Assembly (NCBI RefSeq): GCF_001656295.1
Contig: NZ_LXHE01000002.1
Coordinates: forward strand, 186,001-250,000
Length of the DNA: 64,000 nucleotides
Reading direction: 5' to 3'
Origin: Moraxella catarrhalis
GTDB lineage: Bacteria > Pseudomonadota > Gammaproteobacteria > Pseudomonadales > Moraxellaceae
The notes under the pieces were generated by a model. It ran no database searches. It was not told where the DNA came from and saw only the letters and a program-made list of their open reading frames with translations. Position numbers and translations under genes: made by a program. Each line of letters opens with the position of its first letter. Position 1 is the stretch's first letter. This document shows positions 17,842 to 27,651 of this stretch, piece after piece.

Positions 17842-18321
17842 ATGCAAGTTATTCTATTACAGCGTGTCGTTAATCTTGGTAAACTTGGCGAGACTGTTGA
17901 TGTTAAAGCGGGTTACGGTCGTAACTACCTAATCCCACAAGGTAAAGCATTGCCTGCAACTGAAGCTAATTTGGCTAAGTTTGAAGCTCGCCGTGCTGAG
18001 CTTGAAGCCTTGGAAGCTGAAGAATTGGCAGCGGCTAATGCACGTGCTGAAGCATTGACTGATGTTAATGTGATCATGCGTGCTAAGTCTGGTGACGAAG
18101 GCAAGCTATTTGGTTCTATCGGTGCTCGCGATATCGCTGATGCATTGACAAAATCTGGCTTGGAAGTTGATCGCTCAGAAGTTAAGATGCCTGAAGGTGC
18201 TTTCCGTCAAGTTGGCGAGTATAAAGTGACTATCCAGTTGCATCATGATGTCAGCGCTGACATCGTTGTGACCATCTTGTCAGAAGATGCACCAACCGCT
18301 GAAGAAGACGATAACGAATAA
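17842..18321 (+). CDS. rplI: 50S ribosomal protein L9
   Basis: The 159-residue protein begins [19 protein letters not shown] and has the invariant [13 protein letters not shown] segment of the N-terminal rRNA-binding domain. A long central helix rich in Ala/Glu follows, then a C-terminal domain with [16 protein letters not shown]9 is usually about 148-150 residues; the extra is a short acidic tail ([12 protein letters not shown]). It is the last gene of the rpsF operon, followed by a strong terminator. Confidence 0.97.
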   Translation: MQVILLQRVVNLGKLGETVDVKAGYGRNYLIPQGKALPATEANLAKFEARRAELEALEAEELAAANARAEALTDVNVIMRAKSGDEGKLFGSIGARDIADALTKSGLEVDRSEVKMPEGAFRQVGEYKVTIQLHHDVSADIVVTILSEDAPTAEEDDNE

Positions 18322-18344
18322 TTGTAAGAATTTTTTTGTTATCT

Positions 18345-18378
18345 AAAAACCCCTAAAGGTCATACTTTAGGGGTTTTT
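18345..18378 (+). terminator. Terminator of the rpsF-rpsR-rplI operon
   Basis: A perfect 14-base stem, AAAAACCCCTAAAG with its complement (18345-18358, 18365-18378), has a 6-base loop and a T run, 24 bases after rplI. Confidence 0.92.
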
Positions 18379-18776
18379 TATTAGCATAGTTAGACTGCCG
18401 AAATTGGATAGTCTTTTACTGCTTGGATAAGTCAGTTGATGACAAACAGTAGGTGGCGACAGCTTTTGACAAAGTATAAATTCTTATTAAAAATTTAATA
18501 AAAACCATTATCATAAAAATTAATGGTTGTACACCTTGTTTACACAAAGGGTACAACTCCCAATAAATATCATTACAAAAATTGCGGAATTGATCTTCTG
18601 ACAAGTGATATAATACAGTCATAAAATATCGCATAGAAAGTTCATGCGATTAGAAAGTTCATGCGATTTTGTATGACAGATAGTGAGACCGACATATTTT
18701 ATTGACTAATTTTTAACCATCGACTCTAAATTTTTGAATTTCAGTAATCTAAGGTCGCCCATATACTCAACCAAAA
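18379..18776. other. Intergenic region between rplI and the META/DUF4377 lipoprotein gene
   Basis: No convincing gene lies in these roughly 400 bases. A minus-strand frame of about 70 codons (18634-18416) has no ribosome binding site, family motif or operon partner, and I treat it as chance. A tandem duplication lies at 18634-18667. Confidence 0.5.
18634..18667. repeat. Perfect 17-base tandem duplication
   Basis: TAGAAAGTTCATGCGAT occurs at 18634-18650 and again directly at 18651-18667. Each copy contains a CGCAT/ATGCG half-site, so the pair also has dyad character with the CGCAT at 18630-18634. It lies about 110 bases before the lipoprotein gene. Confidence 0.8.
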
Positions 18777-18779
18777 GTG

Positions 18780-19700
18780 ATGATTATGAAAGCGCCAAAG
18801 TCCAAACTCAGTTTAACAACTTCACTACTCATTTTGACTTCAGCCGTAGCAGTCTTTTCTTTTTCTGCTTGCTATCAGATTGGGGATGTAGTAAATGAGG
18901 CGGCAACTGAGGCAACACAGCAGCACCCAATCAGAACTCCTAAGCAAACTTCTAAATTAAATGCCTACGAAAATTCAACCTATCAAACAGCAACTGATGA
19001 GCTACTTAAAGCTTATAACTGGACATTGGTGTCGGCTGAGGTGCAAGGTGCGCCCATCCATAGTTATGAAAAGATCATTGAGGATCGAGCGGGTAGTTTG
19101 ATTTTCTCAAATCGCGGTGCATATTTTACTGTGGGTTGTAATCACAATTTCCAAAATTATCAATTATCTGAAGGTCGGTTATCAGTCAGTCAAAGAGTCT
19201 CTACTTTAATGGCTTGTCATTCTTCTAGCGATGATCTACCCAATCTGGCTCAAATAGAATCAAAGCTTGCGCAGGATTTGAATGACTCAACCCTGAAAAT
19301 TAAAACCAATCCTGATGATTACACAGCCACATTGTTGCTCCAAAAAGGCGCTCAAGTGCTGTCTTGGCAGGGTGATATGAAGCCCGAAGTTCGTTTTGGT
19401 GAGCCGGTTTTACTGTTTTGGGAAATTGAGCCAGAAAAAATTAACTGCGTTGATGAAAGTGGTAAAGAGCGTCAATGCCTAAAAGTTCGCAATGTCACTT
19501 ATAATGAGCAAGGCATTAAGACTGGGTCTGGTGCATGGCGTACTTTTTATGGTGAGATTCATGGGTACGAATATCAGCCGAATTTGCGTCAAATCGTTCG
19601 CCTAAATGCCTATAATAATCCTAAGAGTAAAGAAAACCCGTATTATATCTACGACAGATCGGTTGAGATTCATTATCTGGATATTCCAGTATCTCAATAA
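18780..19700 (+). CDS. META and DUF4377 domain lipoprotein
   Basis: The roughly 306-residue exported protein has a hydrophobic signal ending FSFSAC, so it is probably lipidated on that Cys. A META (HslJ-like) domain covers about residues 70-200 (AYNWTLVSAEVQG, then FTVGCNHNFQNYQL and LMACHSSSDD). A DUF4377-like domain covers about 225-300 (CLKVRNVTYNE, then HGYEYQPNLRQIVRL). META proteins are linked to heat-shock or antibiotic stress in other bacteria, but function here is unknown. Starts at 18777 (GTG), 18780 or 18786 are all possible because no clear ribosome binding site is present. Confidence 0.75.
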   Translation: MIMKAPKSKLSLTTSLLILTSAVAVFSFSACYQIGDVVNEAATEATQQHPIRTPKQTSKLNAYENSTYQTATDELLKAYNWTLVSAEVQGAPIHSYEKIIEDRAGSLIFSNRGAYFTVGCNHNFQNYQLSEGRLSVSQRVSTLMACHSSSDDLPNLAQIESKLAQDLNDSTLKIKTNPDDYTATLLLQKGAQVLSWQGDMKPEVRFGEPVLLFWEIEPEKINCVDESGKERQCLKVRNVTYNEQGIKTGSGAWRTFYGEIHGYEYQPNLRQIVRLNAYNNPKSKENPYYIYDRSVEIHYLDIPVSQ

Positions 19701-19720
19701 ATAACTTTACACCAAAGGTA

Positions 19721-20598
19721 TTATAGGATCTGAGTTGCATGCGTCATCAGCCAATCTACAAAGCTGCGTACTGCAGCAAATGCGTCTCGATTCTTATAAT
19801 AAATCAAAGAAATGGGTACAGGATCAATTTTCTAATCACCCAATAGCTCAACCAGTTCAGGATGTTTGTCTGCACTGGTTTTGCACATTTTACCCACACC
19901 CAATCCTTTTATGATCATGTCATCAACCATGGTATAGTCATTACAGCCGATATACGCGTTTGGACTGACCTTGACGGTTTTATGATCTTGACTGAAGTGC
20001 CAAGGCATACTAAGTGTTTGGGCGATGATTTTATGCTTATATAAGTCGCTAGGCGTCTTTGGTACGCCGTATTTCGATAAGTATTCCGCAGTGGCGTAGA
20101 TGCCAAACTCCATCATCATCCATGTTCTTGTAACGATATTGTCGTTTTGGATGGTCCCCACACGGATTGAGATATCAATGCCATCTTGGATCATATTGAT
20201 TTTTTGTTGACTAAAATTGATATCCAAAGAAACCCTAGGATAAGCTGCCAAATATCCATCTAGTAACGGTATCAGATAGCGATGACCGATATCAGCAGCC
20301 ACAGAGATGCGCAGCAGTCCCGTGGGTTCTTCAAGCTCCTTATGGATGCTGCTGATAGCATTATCTGCTTCTTTGAGCATATTTTGGGCATGCTCAAAAA
20401 ATCGCTCACCAAGTTCATTGAGAGTGACGCTTTTTTACCGCAATTTAGTAGCTGTGTACCAAGCGTATTTTCTAGATGAGTCAATCTACGACTCAGCTTA
20501 GAGACTGCAATACCAGTCAATTCTGAGACAGAGCTTAAACTGCCTGCCTGAACCATGGACACAAACAATCGGATATCATCAAGACTGGGCTAAACCAT
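19721..20598 (-). pseudogene. LysR-type transcriptional regulator, broken by two amber codons and a frameshift
   Basis: The reconstructed product has an N-terminal winged helix (SLDDIRLFVSMVQAGSLSSV, then SKLSRRLTHLE) and a LysR effector domain (LLRISVAADIGHRYLIPLL). Three lesions are visible. ATG GTT is followed by TAG at 20592-20590. A run of A7 expected after GGT is A6 at 20436-20431 and shifts the frame. A second TAG lies at 19834-19832, after which the frame continues for 36 codons (KIDPVPISLIYYKNRDAF) to TAA at 19721. It is divergent from the FMN reductase gene, which such regulators commonly control. Confidence 0.85.
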
Positions 20599-20996
20599 AA
20601 TATTTCTATACAACTTATCAAGGTGGAGATGGCAAAGTGTAGCTTGCTATTTCTTTAAAATCGATGGTATTCATAAAATTTTGTCTTTAGAATGCGCTAG
20701 CAAACATAACATTCAACCAGATTTTGCCATACAGGGTAATGTGCGTTAGTTAATTCTATCGTATCATAAAATTCGGCTACCATAAGATAAAACTTTGAAA
20801 ACTAAACTTAATTAAAGCCGAATTGAGCGACAAATTGATATCAAACTTTGCAAAAAATAGAAAATAATGTTTTATCAATAATCTTGTTCAAGATGAATTT
20901 TCTCGGCATAATATTCACCATCAATACTGATTGCGATAAAACGATCAACCAATTTCATCTCGCGCAACGAGAGCAAATATTTAAGGAAATGACATC
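20599..20996. other. Intergenic region between lysR pseudogene and the FMN reductase gene
   Basis: No gene is visible in about 400 bases. Nine-base inverted arms AATTCGGCT (20770-20778) and AGCCGAATT (20816-20824) lie 37 bases apart. The promoter for the downstream gene is near the right end. Confidence 0.5.
20884..20912 (+). promoter_or_regulatory. Promoter of the FMN reductase gene
   Basis: TTGTTC (20884-20889) and CATAAT (20907-20912) are separated by 17 bases, about 85 bases before the start codon. Confidence 0.6.
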
Positions 20997-21542
20997 ATGA
21001 CAAAACAAGTTGCAGTATTAATCGGTAGCACGAGCAAGACTTCTGTAAACAAGTTGGCGTTTAAATATCTTGAGTCTGTTGCTCCTGCCTCACTACAATT
21101 CAAAGTGGTTGAAATCGCAGATCTTCCACTATATGACCGTGATTTGGATGAGCAAGATGTACCTGCTTATAACCGTTTCCGCGAAGAAATCAAAGCAGCT
21201 GACGCTATCCTATGGATCAGCCCAGAGCACAATGGCGGTCCTTCAGCAATGATCAAAAACGCCATCGACATCGCATCACGCCCAATGGGTCAAAGCGTTT
21301 GGACTGGCAAGCCACTAGGCCTAATCAGCGTCAATGCTAACGGTAGCTCACGTGTAACAGATCAGCTTCGCACCATCGCGACAAGCCCAGCACTAAATAT
21401 GCCAACCCTACCATTTGGTGCATACTTCGGCGGTATCTTCGCTGGCGCGTTCAATGAGCAAGGCGAGCTGGTTTCTGAGCATGGCAAAGCGACTTTGGAA
21501 GGCTTTATCAATGCTTGTGCTGAGTTCATCGAAAAGTTCTAA
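20997..21542 (+). CDS. NADPH-dependent FMN reductase (flavodoxin-like quinone/chromate reductase family)
   Basis: This 181-residue cytoplasmic flavoprotein has the ChrR/YieF-type fold. The FMN phosphate-binding loop is GSTSKTSVNKLA near residues 10-21. The family motif PEHNGGPSAMIKNAIDI lies near residues 76-92. GKPLGLISVNANGSSR forms the later flavin-contact loop. Members reduce quinones, nitro compounds or chromate with NAD(P)H, so protection from oxidative stress is likely. AAGGAAATGACATCATGA gives AAGGA before the start. It is divergent from a broken LysR gene, which raises the question of how it is now regulated. Confidence 0.88.
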   Translation: MTKQVAVLIGSTSKTSVNKLAFKYLESVAPASLQFKVVEIADLPLYDRDLDEQDVPAYNRFREEIKAADAILWISPEHNGGPSAMIKNAIDIASRPMGQSVWTGKPLGLISVNANGSSRVTDQLRTIATSPALNMPTLPFGAYFGGIFAGAFNEQGELVSEHGKATLEGFINACAEFIEKF

Positions 21543-21580
21543 TTTCGATTATCAGTTATCACACTGATGGATGAGTGAAT

Positions 21581-21608
21581 AATAACCACCCAATTTAGGG
21601 TGGTTATT
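21581..21608 (+). terminator. Terminator of the FMN reductase gene
   Basis: AATAACCACCC (21581-21591) and GGGTGGTTATT (21598-21608) form a perfect 11-base stem with a 6-base loop followed by T residues. Confidence 0.88.
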
Positions 21609-21672
21609 TTCTTTTACAAAGTAAGCTACCCATTGATTTAAAATTCGGCTACAATAGACAAATCTTTGTCTC

Positions 21673-22527
21673 ATGGCTTTGTGTATGCCAGCAAAAAAAC
21701 CTTTAAAAAACCCAATTAATAACAGCTTAATAAAAAATAAGATCCATATCATCATCGAAGGGACAGACACGCCTGCCGGTAAGCTATTTGATGTGTTGAT
21801 CTTGGTGGCGATCGTCACCAGTGTTTTAGTGGTCATGTTTGATAGCGTGCTGTTTTTGCGCTTACAATATGGGCGTTTATTTTTTGTTGCTGAGTGGTTT
21901 TTTACGGTCTTATTTACCATTGAGTATGCACTGCGTCTTTATTCATCACCGAATCGTCGTCGATACGTGACCAGTTTTTATGGCGTAGTTGATCTATTGG
22001 CGTTATTGCCCACTTATCTGAGTCTATTTTTTGCGGGCACGCATTATTTGCTGGTTGTTCGGATTCTTAGAATTCTTAGGATTTTTCGCGTCTTTCGGCT
22101 AAAATCCTATATGCAGCAAGCGGGATTTTTGGCAGCCGCCTTTAAGACGAGCCAGCATAAAATTACAGTATTTTTCTTATCACTGCTTTTGCTGGTCACC
22201 ATCTTTGGTTCGGTTTTGTATGTCGTTGAAGGTCCTGAAAATGGCTTTACAAGCATTCCTTTATCAATCTACTGGGCAGTTGTGACATTGACGACGGTGG
22301 GTTATGGTGATATTTCACCAAAAACGCCGATAGGACAGGCGATTGCAAGCATGGTGATGATCACCGGTTACGCCATCATTGCTGTACCGACAGGCATTTT
22401 TACTGCTGAGCTAACGCGAACCATGCGCCCACAGCTGCAGCCAATTTCTTGTCCAAATTGCGGTAAATTTGGACATGCTACCAATGCCAAGTTCTGTGAC
22501 CGCTGCGGTCATGATTTACACGTGTGA
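21673..22527 (+). CDS. Voltage-gated potassium channel with C-terminal zinc ribbon
   Basis: This 284-residue inner-membrane protein has the six-helix Kv-type layout. An S4-like segment with regularly spaced arginines covers about 130-144 (RILRILRIFRVFRLK). The selectivity filter is TVGYGD at 208-213, with pore helix and S6 around it. The C-terminal tail after about residue 250 carries two Cys-x2-Cys pairs (C260/C263 and C275/C278), which should form a small zinc ribbon. Start at 21673 is uncertain; a later Met also fits. It stops 3 bases before the rhomboid gene, so the two are co-transcribed. Confidence 0.88.
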   Translation: MALCMPAKKPLKNPINNSLIKNKIHIIIEGTDTPAGKLFDVLILVAIVTSVLVVMFDSVLFLRLQYGRLFFVAEWFFTVLFTIEYALRLYSSPNRRRYVTSFYGVVDLLALLPTYLSLFFAGTHYLLVVRILRILRIFRVFRLKSYMQQAGFLAAAFKTSQHKITVFFLSLLLLVTIFGSVLYVVEGPENGFTSIPLSIYWAVVTLTTVGYGDISPKTPIGQAIASMVMITGYAIIAVPTGIFTAELTRTMRPQLQPISCPNCGKFGHATNAKFCDRCGHDLHV

Positions 22528-22530
22528 CAG

Positions 22531-23250
22531 ATGAATTTTTCAACATTTTGGCAAAATGCGCCTTTATCCTTTGTATTAATACTTAGCTTTATTGGCTTAG
22601 CGATCGTGCAGTTTTTGATGGGCGTGGATATTGATACGCCAAGCACGCGCGATTTACTGCGATTTGGTGCCAATTTTATGCCACTGTCGATGACCAGTGA
22701 GCCTTGGCGGTTAATTAGCAGTGGGTTCTTGCACATTGGTGTACTGCATTTGTTATTTAATAGCTTTGCAATGTATTATTTTGGGCAAGTGACTGAGATT
22801 GTCATCGGCTCGACGTATTTTGGGGTTTTGTTCATTTTAGCTGTGGTGGGTGGTAACCTGCTGGGGGATTATTTGGCATGGCAGGCTGTATTTTTGGGCA
22901 CGCCTCCACCTATCAGCGCTGGGGCATCTGGTGGTATCATGGGATTGGGTGCTTTTTTGTTCTCGCTTGCGCTGCTGCGTGCGCCCATCGGATTTAAGCT
23001 AAATACCAAAAACTTGGGCTTTGTCATGGCAATTAACTTATTGATGGGTTTTGCTGTTGATGGCGTTGATAATGCAGGGCATATTGGTGGTGCGCTTGTT
23101 GGCTTTATTATTGGTGTGATTTATAGTCGTGCTCTGTCTCGTGGTCGGCGCGCCGATCGAGTTTTGAATGGTGCGATGGTAGCCATCGTGGCGCTTTTTA
23201 TGGTGATTTGGTATTGGCTGCATTGGCAAATCATGGCGGTGATTGGTTGA
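22531..23250 (+). CDS. Rhomboid family intramembrane serine protease
   Basis: This 239-residue polytopic protein should cleave transmembrane segments within the lipid bilayer. The catalytic serine is S133 in GASGGIMG and the partner histidine is H184 in NAGHIGGALVG, giving the Ser-His dyad. A conserved HLLFNSFAMYYFG segment (about 73-85) precedes them, the usual position of the HxxxN loop. Six or more hydrophobic helices are seen. It starts 3 bases after the potassium channel stop. The substrate is unknown. Confidence 0.9.
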   Translation: MNFSTFWQNAPLSFVLILSFIGLAIVQFLMGVDIDTPSTRDLLRFGANFMPLSMTSEPWRLISSGFLHIGVLHLLFNSFAMYYFGQVTEIVIGSTYFGVLFILAVVGGNLLGDYLAWQAVFLGTPPPISAGASGGIMGLGAFLFSLALLRAPIGFKLNTKNLGFVMAINLLMGFAVDGVDNAGHIGGALVGFIIGVIYSRALSRGRRADRVLNGAMVAIVALFMVIWYWLHWQIMAVIG

Positions 23251-23265
23251 TTCAACCCATAATAA

Positions 23266-23293
23266 AATCCCATCAAGGCGAGCTGATGGGATT
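23266..23293 (-). terminator. Terminator of argB
   Basis: Perfect 10-base arms AATCCCATCA and TGATGGGATT (23266-23275, 23284-23293) lie 17 bases after the argB stop on the minus strand, followed by a T-rich stretch on that strand. The rhomboid gene converges on it. Confidence 0.8.
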
Positions 23294-23309
23294 GATTCAT
23301 TGGATTTTA

Positions 23310-24254
<945 letters not shown>

Positions 24255-24719
24255 TTAATGGCGACCAGAAGACCCAAAACCACCTGATCCACGAGTGCTG
24301 ATATCACTAAAAGTATCAACAATCTCAAAGTCAGGACGCATTATAGGAACAATGACATATTGTGCCATTCTTTCGGCAGGCTTAAGTTCAAAGTCGGTAT
24401 CGCTACGATTCCATATCGAGACCATCAGCTCACCTTGATAGTCAGAATCAATCAAGCCAACCAAATTACCAAGTACAATGCCGTGCTTATGACCAAGTCC
24501 AGACCTAGGGAGAATTAGCCCAGCAAAATTAGGGTCGCTGATATAAATGGATAATCCAGTGCCAATAAGCTTGGTTTCTCCTGCGGCAATAATCATTGGC
24601 TCATCAATACAGGCTCGCAAGTCAATCCCTGCTGAGCCTGCGGTAGCATGCGTTGGTAGGGGAAAGTCTGGATGAGAGCCAATTTTGGGATTAAGGATTT
24701 TGACTTGTACGCTTTTCAT
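24255..24719 (-). CDS. dut: Deoxyuridine 5'-triphosphate nucleotidohydrolase (dUTPase)
   Basis: This trimeric enzyme hydrolyses dUTP to dUMP, protecting DNA from uracil and feeding thymidylate synthesis. Five conserved motifs are visible in the 154 residues: [44 protein letters not shown], and the C-terminal glycine-rich [10 protein letters not shown] that closes over the active site. The start [14 protein letters not shown] fits other gammaproteobacterial Dut proteins. Confidence 0.96.
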   Translation of the reverse strand: MKSVQVKILNPKIGSHPDFPLPTHATAGSAGIDLRACIDEPMIIAAGETKLIGTGLSIYISDPNFAGLILPRSGLGHKHGIVLGNLVGLIDSDYQGELMVSIWNRSDTDFELKPAERMAQYVIVPIMRPDFEIVDTFSDISTRGSGGFGSSGRH

Positions 24720-24817
24720 AGGGACCGCTTATTTGATGGTTTTTAAGGCTATCATGATTGAATTTTTATGCAATTTTTGTCAAGACCTTTGCCTATCGTT
24801 GATGAAATGATAAGAAT

Positions 24818-24841
24818 AAAGCCCGATTATGATCGAGCTTT
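24818..24841 (-). terminator. Terminator after secB
   Basis: Ten-base arms (24818-24827, 24832-24841) with one G-U pair and a 4-base loop lie 20 bases after the secB stop. On the minus strand a U-rich TTTATTCTT follows. Confidence 0.8.
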
Positions 24842-24859
24842 AAAGTATCAATCTGTCAC

Positions 24860-25306
24860 TTAGGCATTGCCTTCGTCATTTTGGGTTTCTAGCTGACTTT
24901 GTAAGAAAGCTTGTTCAAAATTCACAGGTGCAAGTAATAACTGCGGGAAGCTACCACGCGTTACGATATCGCTGATGGCTTCTCGAGCATAAGGGAATAA
25001 AATATTTGGGCAATACGCTTGTAGCAAATGTGGCATGTCTGCTTCAGGGATATTACGCATCAAAAAAATACCTGCTTGCTGAACTTCAGCGATGAACGCA
25101 ACCGACTCACCAAGCTTGGCAGTTACGCTGACAGTGAGTACTACTTCTTTATAGTCTTCATCTAAATCGTTATCGCTTGTGCTGATGCTGACATCAGTTT
25201 CAGGTTGCCATTGTTTGGTAAATACTTCGGTATTTGGCACTTCAAACGAAATGTCTTTTGTGTAGATACGCTCTAAACCGAGCTGTGGCTGAAGTTCTTC
25301 AGACAT
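24860..25306 (-). CDS. secB: Protein-export chaperone SecB
   Basis: SecB holds preproteins unfolded and delivers them to SecA. The 148-residue protein has [13 protein letters not shown]-type opening (here PNTEVF), an acidic first third, and the conserved stretch [20 protein letters not shown] with [15 protein letters not shown]. It is the last gene of a rhodanese, grxC, secB order that matches the yibN-grxC-secB arrangement of other gammaproteobacteria, with gaps of 61 and about 95 bases. A hairpin follows. Confidence 0.96.
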   Translation of the reverse strand: MSEELQPQLGLERIYTKDISFEVPNTEVFTKQWQPETDVSISTSDNDLDEDYKEVVLTVSVTAKLGESVAFIAEVQQAGIFLMRNIPEADMPHLLQAYCPNILFPYAREAISDIVTRGSFPQLLLAPVNFEQAFLQSQLETQNDEGNA

Positions 25307-25367
25307 GATAATTCCTTAAATGTGTGTTATTTATAGATTAATTTGTATATTAAAAATGGCTAAATGA

Positions 25368-25625
25368 TTATGCCAAAAGCTCATCAAGTTTGCCATCGGC
25401 ATTTAATTTATTAAGCTGATCAAAACCGCCAATGAAATTATCACCAATAAAGATTTGTGGGACAGTACGATAGCCATCGGTTTTGGCTGAGAGTGCTTCA
25501 CGATCCTCAGCATTGATATCATACATGCTAATCTCGTCATAAGCGACAGATTTATTATTCAAAAGTTGCTTGGCAGCCAAACAATAAGGGCAAGTCGGTG
25601 TGGTATAGATGGTTACTTTTTGCAT
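25368..25625 (-). CDS. grxC: Glutaredoxin 3
   Basis: This small dithiol glutaredoxin reduces protein disulfides and glutathione mixed disulfides. The active site CPYC lies at about residues 12-15 of a product beginning MQKVTIYTTPTCPYC. TVPQIFIGDNFIGG carries the cis-Pro and the glutathione-binding Gly-Gly. I choose the ATG at 25625 because GGAAA lies 5 bases before it, giving 85 residues; the ATG at 25637 would add four. It lies between the rhodanese gene and secB on the same strand. Confidence 0.93.
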   Translation of the reverse strand: MQKVTIYTTPTCPYCLAAKQLLNNKSVAYDEISMYDINAEDREALSAKTDGYRTVPQIFIGDNFIGGFDQLNKLNADGKLDELLA

Positions 25626-25731
25626 TGTCATTTCCATTAAAATAGGTTCATATCTTATATAAGGCTTGTCATTAATATTTCAAGGCTTATTGATAAGACT
25701 AAGCCATGATTTTTGGCTAAAATGATTTAAA

Positions 25732-26157
25732 CTACTTTTTATTAGTACCAACCAAAGGCAAGCCCGCTGATTGATAGCCTTGAATACCACCTTCAAGACG
25801 CATAAAATTGGGTCGATTGATCAGCTGTACAGCAGCACCTGCTTGCATGCCAATATCACAAACCAAAATCACAGGCACTTCAATGGCTTGTAATTCGGCT
25901 AGGCGATTTTTAAGGTCGTTAAACGGTATGTTTTGGCTACCAGTGATATGACCATTGGCAAACTTGTTAGCTGGGCGAATGTCAATAATGCGAGCATTTT
26001 GATTATTGACCAATAAGCCCAATTCGCTTGGCGGAACTTTACGACCACTGCGTTTGCCTTCGATGGCAAAAAATGCAATGATTAATACAATCAGCAATCC
26101 AACTAAGACTGGATGATTACCGATAAATTCAAACCAACGTTCCAAAGTATACTCCAA
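25732..26157 (-). CDS. Membrane-anchored rhodanese-like protein (YibN type)
   Basis: The 141-residue protein has one N-terminal transmembrane helix (about residues 16-35) followed by a single rhodanese domain facing the cytoplasm. The catalytic Cys is in VILVCDIGMQAG. The loop keeps Cys but lacks the usual later Arg of the sulfurtransferase CxxGxR pattern, so sulfur transfer activity is not assured. Its place just before grxC and secB is the classic yibN position. Start at 26157 reads MEYTLERWFEFIGNHP. Confidence 0.85.
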   Translation of the reverse strand: MEYTLERWFEFIGNHPVLVGLLIVLIIAFFAIEGKRSGRKVPPSELGLLVNNQNARIIDIRPANKFANGHITGSQNIPFNDLKNRLAELQAIEVPVILVCDIGMQAGAAVQLINRPNFMRLEGGIQGYQSAGLPLVGTNKK

Positions 26158-26245
26158 TGTCTAATCATAAAACTCGTATTATAACGCCAAATGTATCTAA
26201 TTGCACCGTTTTTCATGTCCATGATGAATCATGAGCAGATTGGTA

Positions 26246-27343
26246 TTATTTGGCAGAAGGCTTAACCGCACTTTGACCCGCCTTGGCTTCATCAATCAAG
26301 GATGTCAGGCTTTCGATACGCCTTGGCAATACCTCACCTTGCATTGCCGCTGCCCATAAGGCACATCCTTTGGCATTGGGCGTATGATGACAATCACGAA
26401 ATTGGCAACTGTCAGCCAGTGCATGTAATTCTTCAAAACCAAGCAAAATATCATCTGCCGACAGATGCCAAATCCCATATTCACGAATCCCTGGCGTATC
26501 TATGATGCCACCTTTGTCCACATGATGGGCATCATAAGGCATGAGTCGGCTGGTCGTTGTGGTGTGCTGACCAAGCTGTGAGTTTTGGGAGATGATGTTG
26601 GTGGATTGATTGGCATTGGGTAAAAGCTCATTAATTAGGCTTGATTTGCCCACACCTGATTGCCCAGCAAAGATAGACAGCTTGCCATTAATGTGCCTAA
26701 AAAGTGTCTGCAAACCTGATTTGGTGTGCGTTGAGGTCTGGATCACGCTAAAGCCATATTGATCACCCAATGCTCGATACTCATCGATCATTTGCATGAT
26801 GGCATCTTGATCATTTGAATTTTGCTCATTTAATAAGTCGGCTTTATTTAATACCAATAACGGTGTGATATGATTAAGCTTGGCGATTAATAAATATCGA
26901 TCGATAAGATTAACGGCAGGCTTGGGCAGTGGTGCAAATACGATGACAAGCATATCTACATTGGCAGCCACTGGCTTGACCTTATGGTAGCGATCAGGGC
27001 GAGTGATGAGTTTATGCCGATCAAGTAAATGCTCAATGCGTCCCAATCCTGCGGTAGTATCAAGGCTAAATTTGACACGATCGCCTGTAGCAAGCATGGG
27101 TAAGTTGGTGCGAGCATGACAACGCCAAATCGTGCCAATCTGCACCAAAGGTTTATTAGCATCTGTATCAGGCAAGCTTGGCATAACTGTGGGCAGATTT
27201 GTTATCTGAACATCAAGCTGCTTACCAAAGTGCGACACGATCACACCTTCGGCAAATGTCGCATCATCGGCTTGGACGGTTTGATTTTGTTCAATTTGGC
27301 GAGTTTGGCGTTTGGTTAATTTGCGGCGACGAATCAGCGACAT
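26246..27343 (-). CDS. rsgA: Ribosome small subunit-dependent GTPase RsgA
   Basis: RsgA is a circularly permuted GTPase that helps late 30S maturation. In the 365-residue product the order is an N-terminal OB-fold, the G4 motif LNKADLL, then G1 GQSGVGKSS, then G3 DTPGIREYG, the permuted order expected. A C-terminal zinc-binding segment (CQFRDCHH, later C) follows. I start at the ATG at 27343 (MSLIRRRKLTKRQTRQIEQN), because the open frame further upstream is hydrophobic and AT-rich with no family similarity. It is divergent from rep. Confidence 0.93.
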   Translation of the reverse strand: MSLIRRRKLTKRQTRQIEQNQTVQADDATFAEGVIVSHFGKQLDVQITNLPTVMPSLPDTDANKPLVQIGTIWRCHARTNLPMLATGDRVKFSLDTTAGLGRIEHLLDRHKLITRPDRYHKVKPVAANVDMLVIVFAPLPKPAVNLIDRYLLIAKLNHITPLLVLNKADLLNEQNSNDQDAIMQMIDEYRALGDQYGFSVIQTSTHTKSGLQTLFRHINGKLSIFAGQSGVGKSSLINELLPNANQSTNIISQNSQLGQHTTTTSRLMPYDAHHVDKGGIIDTPGIREYGIWHLSADDILLGFEELHALADSCQFRDCHHTPNAKGCALWAAAMQGEVLPRRIESLTSLIDEAKAGQSAVKPSAK

Positions 27344-27651
27344 AAATGATGACTTAAAATAAATAAGATTGACCAAAAATTGGTATGATAATCCTTGCAA
27401 GATGTATCTTAAGATGAATATTTTGATAAAGCTTGGTGCTTGCCACTGTAGCATAAAAAATTTACTTGGGCAAATTGTGTTTGTGGTTTTTTGAAGAATT
27501 GATAAATCAAATCGGCTCTTGGATAAATTGGCTGAATTTATTTGGGAAACTGCCAAAAATCTTTTATAATACGGGTTTATTTTTATCATTAACTCACAGC
27601 AATTAAGTGCTGATTGTCGCCAATCGCTTAATTGTCAAATATAAGGCAACC

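Noticed and set aside
18416-18634. A 72-codon open frame on the minus strand between rplI and the META lipoprotein gene
   Set aside because: No ribosome binding site, no recognisable motif, AT-rich composition, and one end lies within the 17-base duplication. Chance frames of this size are expected here.
27344-27589. Open N-terminal extension of 82 codons on rsgA
   Set aside because: It is hydrophobic and AT-rich and lacks similarity to RsgA. The usual start fits the ATG at 27343.
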